This document shows, piece after piece, positions 31,796 to 42,559 of a stretch of DNA of 64,000 bases. A program made the translations under genes and the position numbers. Each line of letters begins with the position of its first letter. Position 1 is the first letter of the stretch. Under the pieces are notes generated by a model that searched no databases, was not told where the DNA came from, and worked only from the letters and a program-made list of their open reading frames with translations. This stretch comes from Lonicera japonica (taxonomy: Eukaryota > Streptophyta > Magnoliopsida > Dipsacales > Caprifoliaceae), in NCBI GenBank assembly GCA_021464415.1, contig JAKCWG010000479.1:58435-122434 (forward strand), in the 5' to 3' direction.

Positions 31796-32563
31796 CTACG
31801 CAAAGACATCAGCGTTAGCTCTAAGGCATTGGGAAAGATCCCGTTTGACCTCCGAGTTGAGTTGGTTGCTGATCTTGAGCACCATTTCAGGTAGTAAAGG
31901 ATCCAAGAGCAAGTCTTCTAGATCCTCAACGGGCTTTCCCCTGAGCTCTTTTTCTTCGTCCCGGGGGTCTAGGGTATCAATTTCTAATCTCTCAGAGATG
32001 GTGGATTCTCCTGTATTGTTCACCCCTTCAGCAGTTGCTACCTCGAACTCTACGGTGGTGATCTCCGTGGTTCTAACTTCTTTTAACGTTCCAAATTGAC
32101 AGTGCCTGGCCTCCATTTGGTTACCTCTGACCTCCCCGATCCCATGGAGGGTTGGGAACCTCATGGTTAAGCTGCAGGTTGATATGGCGGCTCTGATTTC
32201 ATTGAGAGTTCCTCTGCCCAAGATAGCATTGTAATGGGGAGTTGAGTCAAGAATTAGGAAATCTGCCATGGTCGTGACCTGCTTTGGAGCCGTCCCTAGA
32301 GTTACCGAAAGCTTGATTACTCCCAAGGACCTTGTTTTCTCCCCAGAGAACCCTACCAATGTGACCGGCGATTGGACCAGGTGTTCTTTAGTAAGACCCA
32401 TCGCTTTGAAAGTACTGTAGTACATAAGGTTCGAGGTCGCTCCTGTATCGATAAGGATACGATGGACGTTGTGGTTGCTTATCATCGCTGTTACTACTAA
32501 CGGGTCATCATGGGGGTACTCTACCCCGTTCATATCCGCATCAGTGAAAGTGATCTCGGAGGT
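31796..32563 (-). pseudogene. Tat aspartic protease region
   Basis: This contains the active-site triad motif DTGATSNLMY (about 32440) in the usual context after PHDDPLVVTAMI. It is in the same frame as gag but separated from it by a TAG at 32564-32566. The long linker to RT is acidic. In an active copy it would cleave the gag-pol polyprotein. Confidence 0.85.
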
Positions 32564-34258
32564 CTAGTACTTAGCCATCTTTGAGGGCCTTGAACTAAAG
32601 AACTCTGCTTCTGAGCTCGAGAATTTAGCCTGCCTGATGTAGGCCTTTCGGGACCTGTTGCTGTTTCTAGAGAAGGATGAACCTCCCTCAATCATAAATA
32701 TTTCTTTGGCGTGCTCCTTCCCATTGGCTTTTAAGGGAACATCCTTTTCTTTCTTTATGTACTGTCGGAGCTGACCTCGCTGGATAAGCTTCTCAATTTC
32801 TTCCTTGAGCTTCCAGCAATTATCAGTTTCGTGGCCGTGGTCCTTGTGATACCGGCAGTACTGGGTAGAATCCCTCTTCCTCTCTGGAGTGCTCATCTTT
32901 TTAGGCTTAGGTACCTCTCCTGGTTCCAATTGGGCATAGACCTCGCTCAGTGGAGCTGTAAGGGGAGTAAACTTCCGATGAACTCTGTCCTCGCTAGATT
33001 TGAACTTTTCAGTATTCTTTTTGTTCTTCTTGGTCTCCCTCTCTTGGCCAGAAGAAGGGCTATGTTCCCCCTGGCGCTTGGAAGGGGGCCAGAGAGCAGA
33101 AAACCCCGACAGGTTGCGTCCTTGGAGTGTCTCTTCCACCCCAATCTGTTTGTTGACCTCGTCCAGGAGCTCAGACATGGTCTTTGGAGCCATTCTAGCT
33201 AAGGTCATTAAGCAGTAGGGAGAGCTTACTCCGTTCATAAATGCAGCTACGGCCATAGCTTCATTGAGATCGTTGATCATGAGGCTTTCTTGGTTGAATC
33301 GGCAAACGTAGTCTTTCAGACCTTCGTTCGAACTTTGTTTGATTGTGAAGAGGTGGGTGGAGGTCTTAGACTGCTTTTTAGTCCCCACGAAGTGAGTCAC
33401 GAACCTCGTACCAAGCTCGTGCGAGCTCTGAATCGAGCCTGGAGATAGGCTGTTGCACCACATCCGAGCTGCCCCCTTGAGAGTTGTGACAAAAGCCCTG
33501 CATATGATACCATCTGGGACATTCTGGAGCCTCATCATATTTTCAAATTGTTGCCAATGGTCCATCGGATCGGTTGAGCCATCATATGACTCTAGAGGAG
33601 GTAATTTGAATCTGTTCGGGACTGCACAAGTCTGGATGTGCGCTGCAAACGGCGATTCTGAATTTTTTACCATAGTTGCTGCCGAGCTCCCCCCGACGTG
33701 GCCTATGGTTTTCATCATTTCGGCCAGCTGGGCTTTCATTTCTGATCTGAGCCTCTGCTCTACTTCTTCAACAGAGCTCTTGTTCGAGATCCTGTCGAAA
33801 ATGGACCCTCGAGGCCTAGCATTTGTCTCCAAGACTGGTGGAATGGGGGGGCGACCTCCTCTGCTCACACTTTGTCTTTGAGCCTCTCCTTCATATCGTC
33901 TTTCTCGAACAACATTAATTTGTGGATTTCTTTTTGGAGATGATGGGGGAGCTGTAATAGAGAACTCATCATAAGAATCTCCTTGTTCAGAACTGGATCA
34001 ATCGGCATCAGACCGATTGGGCCTGCCTCGACTTCTCCTATACCTCCGGCGGTGTTCCCCCAGCCTTTCAACGGCTGGGATTCGCGCAGAGGCTGGGGGA
34101 GCCGGTGCAGAAACAGGGGTCAGAGGCGATCCATCTCTTGAACTGTATGAAGGGGGTTCTCTTTGAGCTATCAATCTGTCAATCTGGACCTGAAGAGCAG
34201 TTTGTTGAGCTACTAAGGCTATCAAGGGGTCTGTTTGGGTGTTTTCTGTCTGGGACAT
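32564..34258 (-). pseudogene. gag: Tat gag
   Basis: A single frame of 564 codons is interrupted once by TGA at 33998-34000. The capsid-type retrotransposon gag domain (FKLPPLESYDGSTDPMDHW, GAARMWCNSL, FTIKQSSNEGLKDYVCRF) is followed by the CRYHKDHGHETDNCWKL motif typical of Tat-lineage gag C-termini. Gag would assemble the cytoplasmic particle. The start MSQTENTQTDP lies 78 bp inside from the 5' LTR and its primer site. Confidence 0.88.
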
Positions 34259-34314
34259 GGTGAATGTATGGTTTTTGGCTTTTTGAGAAGCGTGTGACTT
34301 TAAGGAAATGTCTT

Positions 34315-34334
34315 TCCCACAGACGGCGCCAAAC
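34315..34334 (-). other. Primer-binding site of the Tat element
   Basis: The minus strand reads TTTGGCGCCGTCTGTGGG directly after the 5' LTR end ACACCATCA. TGGCGCC-type primer sites are common in plant Tat/Athila elements. I did not verify which tRNA it matches. Confidence 0.75.
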
Positions 34335-35145
34335 TGATGGTGTCAAAATCTCTCTGAACAATATCTGTGAACAGTGACTCTGAACAGTATCTGTGAACAG
34401 TGACCGTGAACAGTACCACCGTATAAGTGAACAGTGACTGTGAACAGTACCGGCAGAAACTGATTAAAAATAAAGATGAACACGAGACGTTTTTTATTAA
34501 GGTAGGTTCCCCCGGTAGCGCTTATGCTAGTCCGGCAGTACGTCCTCCTTTTGTGTGTGCTTGCTTTGTATTAGCTCAAAGGCAATCAATTCGGATGATA
34601 ATACAAGCTACCAATCTCTCTCTTTCTTTCTATAATTTCCTTAATTCTATTTATAAGTATAGAATTAGGATTACAACTATTTCAACAGAATAAATAATAA
34701 ACTGTGTATGAGAGATAGCGTATAAGGATTGGTATTTTTTTTTTGGGTATGAAAAGAGAGAGTATAAGACCCTCAAAAATTGGCTTGTATTTAGGAAAGA
34801 TGGATGGATATTGGGAGAGAAGGAAGAGATGTTTTTGGTGTGTCTTTGGATGGATGTATGAGGGGGTATTTACAGGTAAATGTAGAATGGTAAATAGGTA
34901 AATTTGATAAAAATGAAGGGCAAAAAGGTAATTTTTGGTGGAGGTGTATATGATGTGTATGCTTAGGTCACATGTATTCTAGAATGTATATGATGTGTAT
35001 GCTTATGTCATATGTATTCTAGAATGGTTTTTTACTGGAGGTAAAAAATGGTATTTTACTGGAGGTAAAAATAAGATTTTACTGGAGGTAAAAGTATTGA
35101 ATTACCTTCGTAGGCCAATGGTAAAATTAGTATTTAACCCCATCA
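34335..35145 (-). repeat. 5' LTR of the Tat element
   Basis: This is the 811-bp LTR that would drive the element. The TATA position reads TGTAAATA (minus strand, 34867-34874), where the other LTR and the solo LTR at 36700 have TATAAATA. This suggests loss of the promoter core after insertion. Confidence 0.92.
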
Positions 35146-35400
35146 GACTTGAAAGTTTGAAATGAGCCAATTAATTCGTTTTTTGTTAAGGAATCTAAAT
35201 CCTTACTTTCTTCAATGGCAGTAATTTTTGGGAGGAACTTATCAGTCAAAGACCGTAAGATTTTTTTTACAACACAAAATTCAAAAATAATTTTTCCAAA
35301 ATTGTATAGATAATTCATTATGTCTTTGAGCTTATTATGAAAAGTTTTAAAATACCGGTCTTCTTTCATCGTCATCATTTCAAAATCTATTATGAGCCAT
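35146..35400 (-). pseudogene. Copia gag relic, 5' part (Tat insertion host)
   Basis: The minus strand encodes a degraded UBN2-type gag (LTDKFLPKITAIEESKDLD, KNELIGSFQTF). It continues past the Tat insertion at 24179-24080. Upstream, a CCTCTGATACTAATTG at 35847-35862 looks like a decayed primer site on the minus strand. Confidence 0.7.
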
Positions 35401-35860
35401 TGTATTATAGAAATTTTTATAGTTATGGTTTTTTCAAAATTACAGTCAAAATATCGCAGGCCTATTTGGAAGTAGTATAATTTAAAAAAAAAATGAACTT
35501 TTTTTCAAAAACATGACCCATGATTACATTCAGTTTTTGAAAATTAAACTTAGCTATTTTTAATTCCTTAACAATCCACAAGATTACTGATTTAGGTCCA
35601 TTATTCCCTTATACAGTCACAATGAATCCAGTAGAACCATTTAAAATAGTTTGCCAAATTCACTCGTCTAAAGATTGTAAATAAATAATCATGAGAATTT
35701 TTCAATAGTTCTAATTAGACCCATTAAACGTAAGAATCTTGGACTTAAACAAATCAATCTTAGTAGTCACGGAAAACAACTCAAATCAAGTAGCAAATAT
35801 AAGCAAATCTACGTAGATGCAAAAACCTAACAAAATAAGGGAACATCCTCTGATACTAAT

Positions 35861-36105
35861 TGAAGAAAATTTTAGGATCATATTGCCTAATTTGATTTTA
35901 GGAATTTTATTAAAAATAATTTTTAGATTTGATAAGCGGAATTAAAATCCTAGGTCTTATCAATTTTATTATCGAAACATGTGTTGTGTTTTCTATTAAT
36001 TATATTAACTAAACGGTTACACATAAAGCAATCACATATCACCAGAAGTAACGAAATATTCCTACTTGTGGAGAACTAAAACTCGAGATTAACCAATAGT
36101 GATTC
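35861..36105 (-). repeat. Probable LTR of the old Copia relic
   Basis: Sequence starting TGAAGAAAATT directly abuts the decayed primer site, as an LTR end should. Its outer boundary and partner LTR were not found, so the extent is a guess. Confidence 0.4.
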
Positions 36106-36699
36106 ACTACATCTTATGCCATGTAAACAAAATTTAAGTGGTGTCTCAAAACTCTTAAAAATTAATTCTAACATTTGAATATTTTTTGCGTCAAAAATTT
36201 CTCTAAACTCATGTGTTTTTGTCTCAAACTAAATAGGTTATATTTATAAAAAATAATTAAGTCAAAATCTTTTTTAAACTAAGTTTAAAATATTTAAAAA
36301 TAAATTTTTGCAATAAAAAATACGAGCCCAAAAATATGTGGCGGACCGATCCGGTACCAAAAAGTTATAACGGTCCAAAATTTGAAAATCAAATTCTTAA
36401 GTCATGGGCCCAATGGATAGTTGAGTTTTGTTGCTGGAAGGTTTAGCCCAATGTATGACATGAATCTTTTACCAAACTATAGCTAGCCACAATAGTAACA
36501 ATAAATACATTTTTATTTATTTAAACATAATTACAAATAAATAAATAAGATTCAGAATTTTTAAATTAACATGTATAATTTATAATGTTAAAAATAACCA
36601 AAGAAAATAGAGTTTAAATGTGTTTGATATTCAAATACAAATACAAAAGTATAAGGTGTCAGTCTTTTAAGCAAATAAAGTAGAATTTAATTTTGTTTA
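36106..36699. repeat. Dispersed repeats R2 and R3, copy 1
   Basis: R2 (36106-36405) matches 37745-38060 (markers AAAAAGTTRTAACGGTCCAA and CGGACCGATC). R3 (36406-36699, continuing 37450-37610) matches 39490-39910 (marker GTTGAGTTYTRTTGCTGGAAG). Both are noncoding and direct. R3 is split by the solo LTR. Confidence 0.7.
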
Positions 36700-37449
36700 T
36701 GATGATGGGGTTAAATACTAATTTTACCATTGGTCTATAAAAGTGATTCAATACTTTCATTTAAATTTGAAAGAAAATTCTACATATCACTTACCACACC
36801 TCACCTACCTCCACCAAATTACCTTTTTGCCCCTCATTTTCACCAAATTTAATTACCTTGTTGCCATTCTATATTTACCTATAAATACATCATCTCATTC
36901 ATTCATTCATCACACCATCCATCTCATTCAAGAGATAAAAAGACATTGAAAATACAAATACATGCCAATTCAAGAAGGAGATTGAAGGGTCTTATACTGT
37001 CTCTCTTCTGAAGAGAAAAGAAAAGTTACAGCTCTCTTTTTTTCTCACTCTCTCTCAATTAAATAATAAGATAGGAGGGTCTTATAGTCTCTTTTCTCAT
37101 ACCTCAAAAAGTACCATCAACTCTTATATACTCTCTGTCATATACATCATATTATTCATCCTATTGGAATATTTGTAGTTTTAATTCTATTATTATAAAT
37201 AGAATTAGTGAAATTGTAGAGTGGAAAATTGGTAACTTGCATTCTCATCCAAGTCGATTGCTTTTGAGTTAATACAAATCAAGCAAACACAAAAAGATGA
37301 CGTACTGCCGGAATAGCATTAGCACTACCGGAGGAACCTACCTTATTAAAAAGTATCATGCGTTTATCATTGCGCCGCATTTACTTTTTATTCACCGATA
37401 TTCGTTTGTTAATTGGTTAATTATCTACTTCTAGATTTTGACACCATCA
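36700..37449 (+). mobile_element. Solo LTR of the Tat-type family
   Basis: This 750-bp sequence, opposite in orientation to 34335-35145, begins TGATGATGGGGTT and ends GACACCATCA. GTTTA duplications occur at 36695-36699 and 37450-37454. The R3 copy at 39720-39740 has the unduplicated GTTTA, i.e. the empty site. A TATAAATA box is present near 36880. It was formed by LTR-LTR recombination. Confidence 0.9.
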
Positions 37450-37614
37450 GTTTAAAATACTAATACTGATAAAAAATTATATTGAAATACTAAAACTATT
37501 TCATGCAAAGTTTTAAATGTTTTTAGTATTCTAAATAAAAGATATATAGAATATGAATATCCTAATATACATCAAATGGGTAATAAATAAGAGAAATTGT
37601 AGAACTAGTGAAAA

Positions 37615-37616
<2 letters not shown>

Positions 37617-37662
<46 letters not shown>
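37617..37662. repeat. (AG)n microsatellite followed by poly-G
   Basis: About 17 AG units are followed by nine to ten G residues. It lies within R3-related sequence. Confidence 0.9.
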
Positions 37663-37744
37663 AAAGAAGTCAAAAAAAGTTAAAAAAAACAAAAACACTT
37701 CTATATGACCGCGAACTTTTGAAACCATAATTCTTAGATTTGAA

Positions 37745-39145
37745 GAATATTAAGATCTCTTATGTTATGTAAACAAAAATCTTGGTGGTATTTCAAAACT
37801 CTTAAAATTGATTATAATATTTGAATATTTTTTGTGTCAATTTTTTTTTTAAAAATCATGTGTTGTTGTCTCAAACTAATAAGCTATATTTATAGAAAAA
37901 TATTGAGTTAAAATATTTTTTAAAATAAGCTTAAAATATTTAAAAATAAATTTTTGCGATAAAAAAACCATACCGAACCGGTCATGTGCCAAAAAGTTGT
38001 AACGGTCCAAAATTTAAAAATCAAACTCTTAAGTGAAGTCACTTTTATGTCGGACCGATCGAACTACTGCTAAGTTGTATCCATGCACCCCTAAAAACAA
38101 ACTACCTACTTTTAATTTTTTACACTCACGTAGGCTATTCATTTTTAATGGGCTTGGCCCAATAGTAGTCTAAATTAAATGGCACCAAAATTATTAAAAA
38201 GAAGTGGCACGCGGGTTTAGAAAAAAAGAACTTTGACTTTTCCTTATTTATTTTTTTATTTTTTTTAAAAAATACTTTTTATTTTTATTTTGTCCTATTA
38301 AATCTTCTTGTATTTTAATTCGAACCAAATTTTAGAAATAACGTTTGAAACATGTTACACTTTTTTAAAAGGAAAATAAAAAATCTTAGTTATTTGTAAC
38401 GGCAGGATTTTTCGAATTTCAGTAAAATTCGATAAAAACACTTAAAATCAAATTTAACTCAAAAAAAATTTTACTTTTAATTTGAACACTCAATTACCAC
38501 ATATAGTTTGAATCAAACATAACCACTTATATTTTGAATCAAACATAACCAACTTACCTTATATCCTGAATAATATACGATGCATCCGATACAGCAAGCC
38601 TTCCTTGATTGTAACATTTTTAAATTTTCAATTCAACTCAAACAATTACAGCAGAAAAAATGTTTGTGGTATTAGAATCAAACCAATTAAAAATATAAAC
38701 CTATCAAAGTCAAACCCAATGAACTTGGACGGATGGAACGAGTCTTGTTCGCAACTCACTAATTTTAATTAATTCATAATCTAACTGAGTAATCTGGATT
38801 GATGGTGAATTAAATAAAAAAAATATCAAATAACAAATTACTACGGTTTTAGACTTATATATATCGTCCTAAATATTCATATGCATAAATTATATTCTTA
38901 TCTCGCAATAATTTTGTTTCTCGACTTTATTATTAGCAGAACATAAAATCAATAAAGTGGAATTAATTAATAAAATCTAATTGTAATTCTTCTACAGCCA
39001 AACTTATGTATAAGTTTAAAACACTCACTATACCCGTCCAAATATATATAGTATACCTGCTCTCAAAAAATCACAAGGTAAATAATAAGAACCCAACTTT
39101 ATTTTTCTCAGTCAAAATATGCATCAAATAAGAAGAATTATTTAA
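37745..39145. other. Repeat R2 copy 2, then intergenic
   Basis: R2 copy 2 spans about 37745-38060. From 38061 to 39145 I see only AT-rich sequence with a short internal duplication near 38500-38560 (TTTGAATCAAACATAACCA twice). Confidence 0.55.
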
Positions 39146-39146
39146 A

Positions 39147-39910
39147 CGTAAAAGCATTGAATTGGTAGAGTTAATTTGCATGAACACGTACAATTGAATT
39201 AATTAAATATATTTGTCGTAACCCTATCACAAATCTACTCAAACAAGCAAAAAATTAAATAATAAAATAAAACAAAAAATTACTTGGTATATAATTAATC
39301 AAAGAATAAAATTAAAATTTTAAAGTCTTTAATTTAATCGAACTAAGTAAAAGAAAAAAAATAATCTAAAGAGAAGAAGAAGTAGTACTCGGCAGCTCCA
39401 AGAAAAGAAGCAACTGTGTAATTGATGATTGTTGATTTTGCCTTCTTTATATAATTGATCTCCTCTAGGGCTTTAGCTGAATCACGTTTGATTTTGGGCC
39501 CAACAGATAGTTGAGTTCTATTGCTGGAAGGCTTGGCCGAGTGACAGACATGAATCTTTTATTTATTTAACAAATAACAAATAAGTTTTAGAATTTTTAA
39601 ATTAACATATATAATTCAAAATGTTAAAAATAATCAAAGAAAATAGAGTTTAAATGTGTTTGATATTCAAATACTAAAACAAAAGTATGGGTGTCATAGT
39701 ATTTTAACCAAATAAAGTATAATTTAAATTTGTTTAAAACACTAATACTAATATAAAAGTATATTGAAATATTAAAACTATTCCATGTAAAACTTTAAAT
39801 ATTTTTATAATTCTAAATAATGTATGTATATATATAGAATTTGAATATTCTAAGATACATCCGATGAGTAATAAATAAGAGAAATTGTGGAGCTAGTGAA
39901 AAGTCAAAAA
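39147..39910. repeat. Repeats R1 copy 2 and R3 copy 2
   Basis: R1 (39147-39485) matches 22765-23115. It is followed directly by R3 (39490-39910), which preserves the uninserted version of the site occupied by the solo LTR at 36700. Confidence 0.75.
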
Positions 39911-40043
39911 TAAAAAATCACCATGCCCTTTAGATCCGTGGGTAAATCCAAGCCCTATAAATAATTTGTAAGAAGGCATTCGTTAATATATTAATTTAAA
40001 AGATTACATAACATGAACACCTCTTCAAAACATGATTTGCAAC

Positions 40044-40623
40044 TAGGGGTGTTCAAAATCCAATCCATTTTTCCTGGATTTTATGGATGATTGGATTGGA
40101 TCGGATGGACATTTTGAAAACCGAAAAAATTGGATCGGTTTCGGATTTATGTACTCTAGAAACCGATCCAATCCAATCCAATCCATTATTAAAGTTGTAA
40201 CTTTGTAATATTCATAAGATAAGGGTCACTTTGTAATATTTATAAGATAAGAGTTTTAATTAAAATAACAAAAACTTAAACAAATAGCATCATTTCATTT
40301 ATTGATATTTGTAACAAGACTCGTTCCTATAATTTATTTAAAATAAGAAAACATAAAAAGAATATGAAAATAAAAAAGAGAAATTTTTTATTTTTTATTT
40401 TTCTCATTTAATGCATCACATTTTATAGGATTCTTTCATATGCATCAAACGAAGAATCGGATCGGATCGAAACCGATCCAATCCAACATTTAATTGGATT
40501 TGATTGGATTGGATTGGTAAAATATGTTGGATTGGATTGGATGCTAAAACCTAAAACCGACATCGGATTGGATCGGATGCGGATGGTTTAAAATGATCGG
40601 ATCGGATCGGATGGACACCCCTA
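40044..40623. mobile_element. hAT-like MITE
   Basis: This 580-bp element has terminal inverted repeats TAGGGGTGT/ACACCCCTA and 8-bp duplications TTTGCAAC (40036-40043 and 40624-40631). The boundary is ambiguous by 1-2 bp because the flanks match the ends. The subterminal regions are rich in GGATCGGATCGG and CCAATCCAATCC words, so the ends can fold together. No transposase ORF is present. Confidence 0.8.
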
Positions 40624-40856
40624 TTTGCAACTAATTATAGATTCCTAAACAATCTATAAATGGGAATATATTCAATTTTTTGGTTTAAATATTAAATATA
40701 ATCACAAATAAACAAATAAATTTTAGAATTTTTAGATTAGTATAAATTTATAATTAATAATATCTAGGCTCTTATTTCTAAAAAATATTATTCATTGAAT
40801 TTTTTGCGAAAAATATTGTCATTCAACACCTTTTACCTCATTTTCAGTAAAAATAA

Positions 40857-41036
40857 AAATTTACTTGACATATAATTAATTTAAAAATAAAATTAAAACT
40901 CTAAATTTTCAAAGTCTTTAGTTTAATCGAACTAAGTAAGAGAAAAAAAAATAATGTAAAGAGAAGAGAAATAGTGGTCGGCAGCTCCAAGAAAAGACAA
41001 CAATTAAATGTGTAATTGATGATTGTTGAGTCCTGT
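40857..41036. repeat. Repeat R1, copy 3 (partial)
   Basis: This matches 22930-23070 and 39290-39440 (TTTAATCGAACTAAGTAA, CGGCAGCTCCAAGAAAAGA) and then joins the GTTGCTGGAAGGCTTGGCC phrase of R3. Confidence 0.65.
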
Positions 41037-41420
41037 TGCTGGAAGGCTTGGCCCAATGTTATAATCTCCTTCGGCAGGCTCCTTATTTCCGGAAGAATGG
41101 GTTTGTGGAGCTTTAAGACAGTTGGGCATATGATGGCTGTGCTTCGAAAAATTAAGATAAATTAGTATAATAAATTATACTAATTTCTTGGTACATCAAT
41201 GAATCATGGGCTGCAGAGGCATTGAGTGGAGCCACGGGGCTATTGAAATGTTATACGCACAGGTGTGTGCATGGAGATCCTGAGACGGGCGCACGGGCGG
41301 TGAGCTAGGCTTCCGTGGCCTTACAAATGATGCAAGAACAAGAACATAGAAGTTTATATAATCTTATAGTCCACTTGTATATATAACCTTTTTTTTTTCT
41401 CTCTATTATTTCTTTTTTTT
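41037..41420 (-). repeat. GC-rich dispersed repeat, inverted partial copy
   Basis: Phrases such as GGCTATTGAAAYRTKATACGCACA and GGTGAGCTAGGCYTCCG recur at 42800-42880. The end (CTCTATTATTTC...) recurs at 43297. Orientation is opposite to 19-21.8 kb. Confidence 0.5.
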
Positions 41421-42359
41421 CAGTACTAGTTTTTGGGCGCGTGCGTTTTACGTGGTTTTAGTGTTGACAAAGGCGATTAAGTATATTAATAAATGTGTAC
41501 TAGGAATTGAATATTAAGAATTGAATAATTATATAAAGTGTAAAATAAATATTATGTCCAAAACAAAATCTTAATAACTATATATGGAATGGGTAATGTT
41601 CACGGGTGAGCACATGATGAGTACCTAATTATAGAAAGAACAAAAGTTTAACATGTATTTAATGTTACACTGATTATCATGCAAGACCTGGTTCTTTTCA
41701 TTTACAACATATTTAACATGTACCATTAGGGTGCATGTTAACACTACTTATAACGAATAAACAAAAGACATAGTATCAAGTCTAAAATCCAATTAATAAT
41801 TATAATGAATCATAGAATCTGTTTACAATAGAAAGATGCTGTAAATTCTCATTTTTTAATAAAAATTGAAAATATAGTAACTTCAAATTAATATAAAATA
41901 TGGATTTTAATACAAATTATATATTTGAAATCTACACCTCAATACCTATAAATCAAGACCATTGTGACTATAACATTATTTATAAAAAAAATAAGAAAAA
42001 ATAAAAAAAAAATTTGCTTAATTGATATTTAACATTTGTTGAAATATTTTGGTTATTTCAAAATTAATTTACACAAGACTTTACAAAAGTACAATTGCAA
42101 CATTTTTGTTTTTGCTGTTCAAGTTTTTTTGTAAAAGTAGGTTGATACATGTGATTTACAAGTCAATTTTTACACTATCATTAATTAGAGATGCTCTAAC
42201 TCAATATATTTTATATTAGTATTATTATTTCAAATAAATTTAACTCTACTTTATTTGGTTAAAATAATCAAACAAGTTAAGGTTTGTGTTGAATTACATG
42301 TTTTGTATAAGATTTCAATATAACTTCATAATAAACATCTGGAAACTATTTAATAGATC
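41421..42359. other. Intergenic, no gene seen
   Basis: AT-rich sequence with no terminus, ORF or RNA gene that I can support. Confidence 0.4.
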
Positions 42360-42420
42360 CCAGGGACGGATCTACATTGTTCCGAGGAGGGACAGTCCGG
42401 GGGGAAACTATTTAACTTCT
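42360..42420. mobile_element. Fragment of a hAT-like terminus
   Basis: CAGGGACGGATCTAC resembles the terminal repeat of the hAT-like element at 63097 (CAGGGACGGAGCCAG; the other end read inward is CAGTGATGGATCTAG). No right end was found. Confidence 0.4.
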
Positions 42421-42559
42421 ACATTTTTTTTTGATCAATTAATTATGTACCAAATTTTTTTATTTTTTATTTTTTTTAAAAAAAACTTTTTTACCAAAAG
42501 TTGTAATTTAAATAAATTTGAACATGATTGGTTGAAAGTGACTTTTGAGTTGGGATAGG

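Larger units (their letters stand above)
24180..35145 (-). mobile_element. Tat-lineage Ty3/gypsy element carrying an antisense LBD-like pseudogene
   Basis: The element is 10966 bp including a 1527-bp nested solo LTR. Its LTRs are 24180-26491 and 34335-35145 and its target-site duplication is GACTT. Minus-strand order is gag, protease, RT, RNase H, a second (archaeal-type) RNase H and integrase, the layout typical of the Tat/Ogre/Retand clade. A TGGCGCC-type primer site abuts the 5' LTR and a purine tract abuts the 3' LTR. Between integrase and the 3' LTR lies about 2.1 kb containing a plus-strand LOB-domain pseudogene. At least seven in-frame stops and one frameshift inactivate gag-pol. The LTRs differ at a modest number of sites and by one 26-bp unit. 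Confidence 0.93.

Noticed and set aside
24180..35145. Programmed amber readthrough explaining all TAGs in the Tat pol
   Set aside because: TAGs fall inside domains, for example just before YVDD and within integrase, and accompany a frameshift and a TGA. Decay is simpler, although the bias is reported as a finding.
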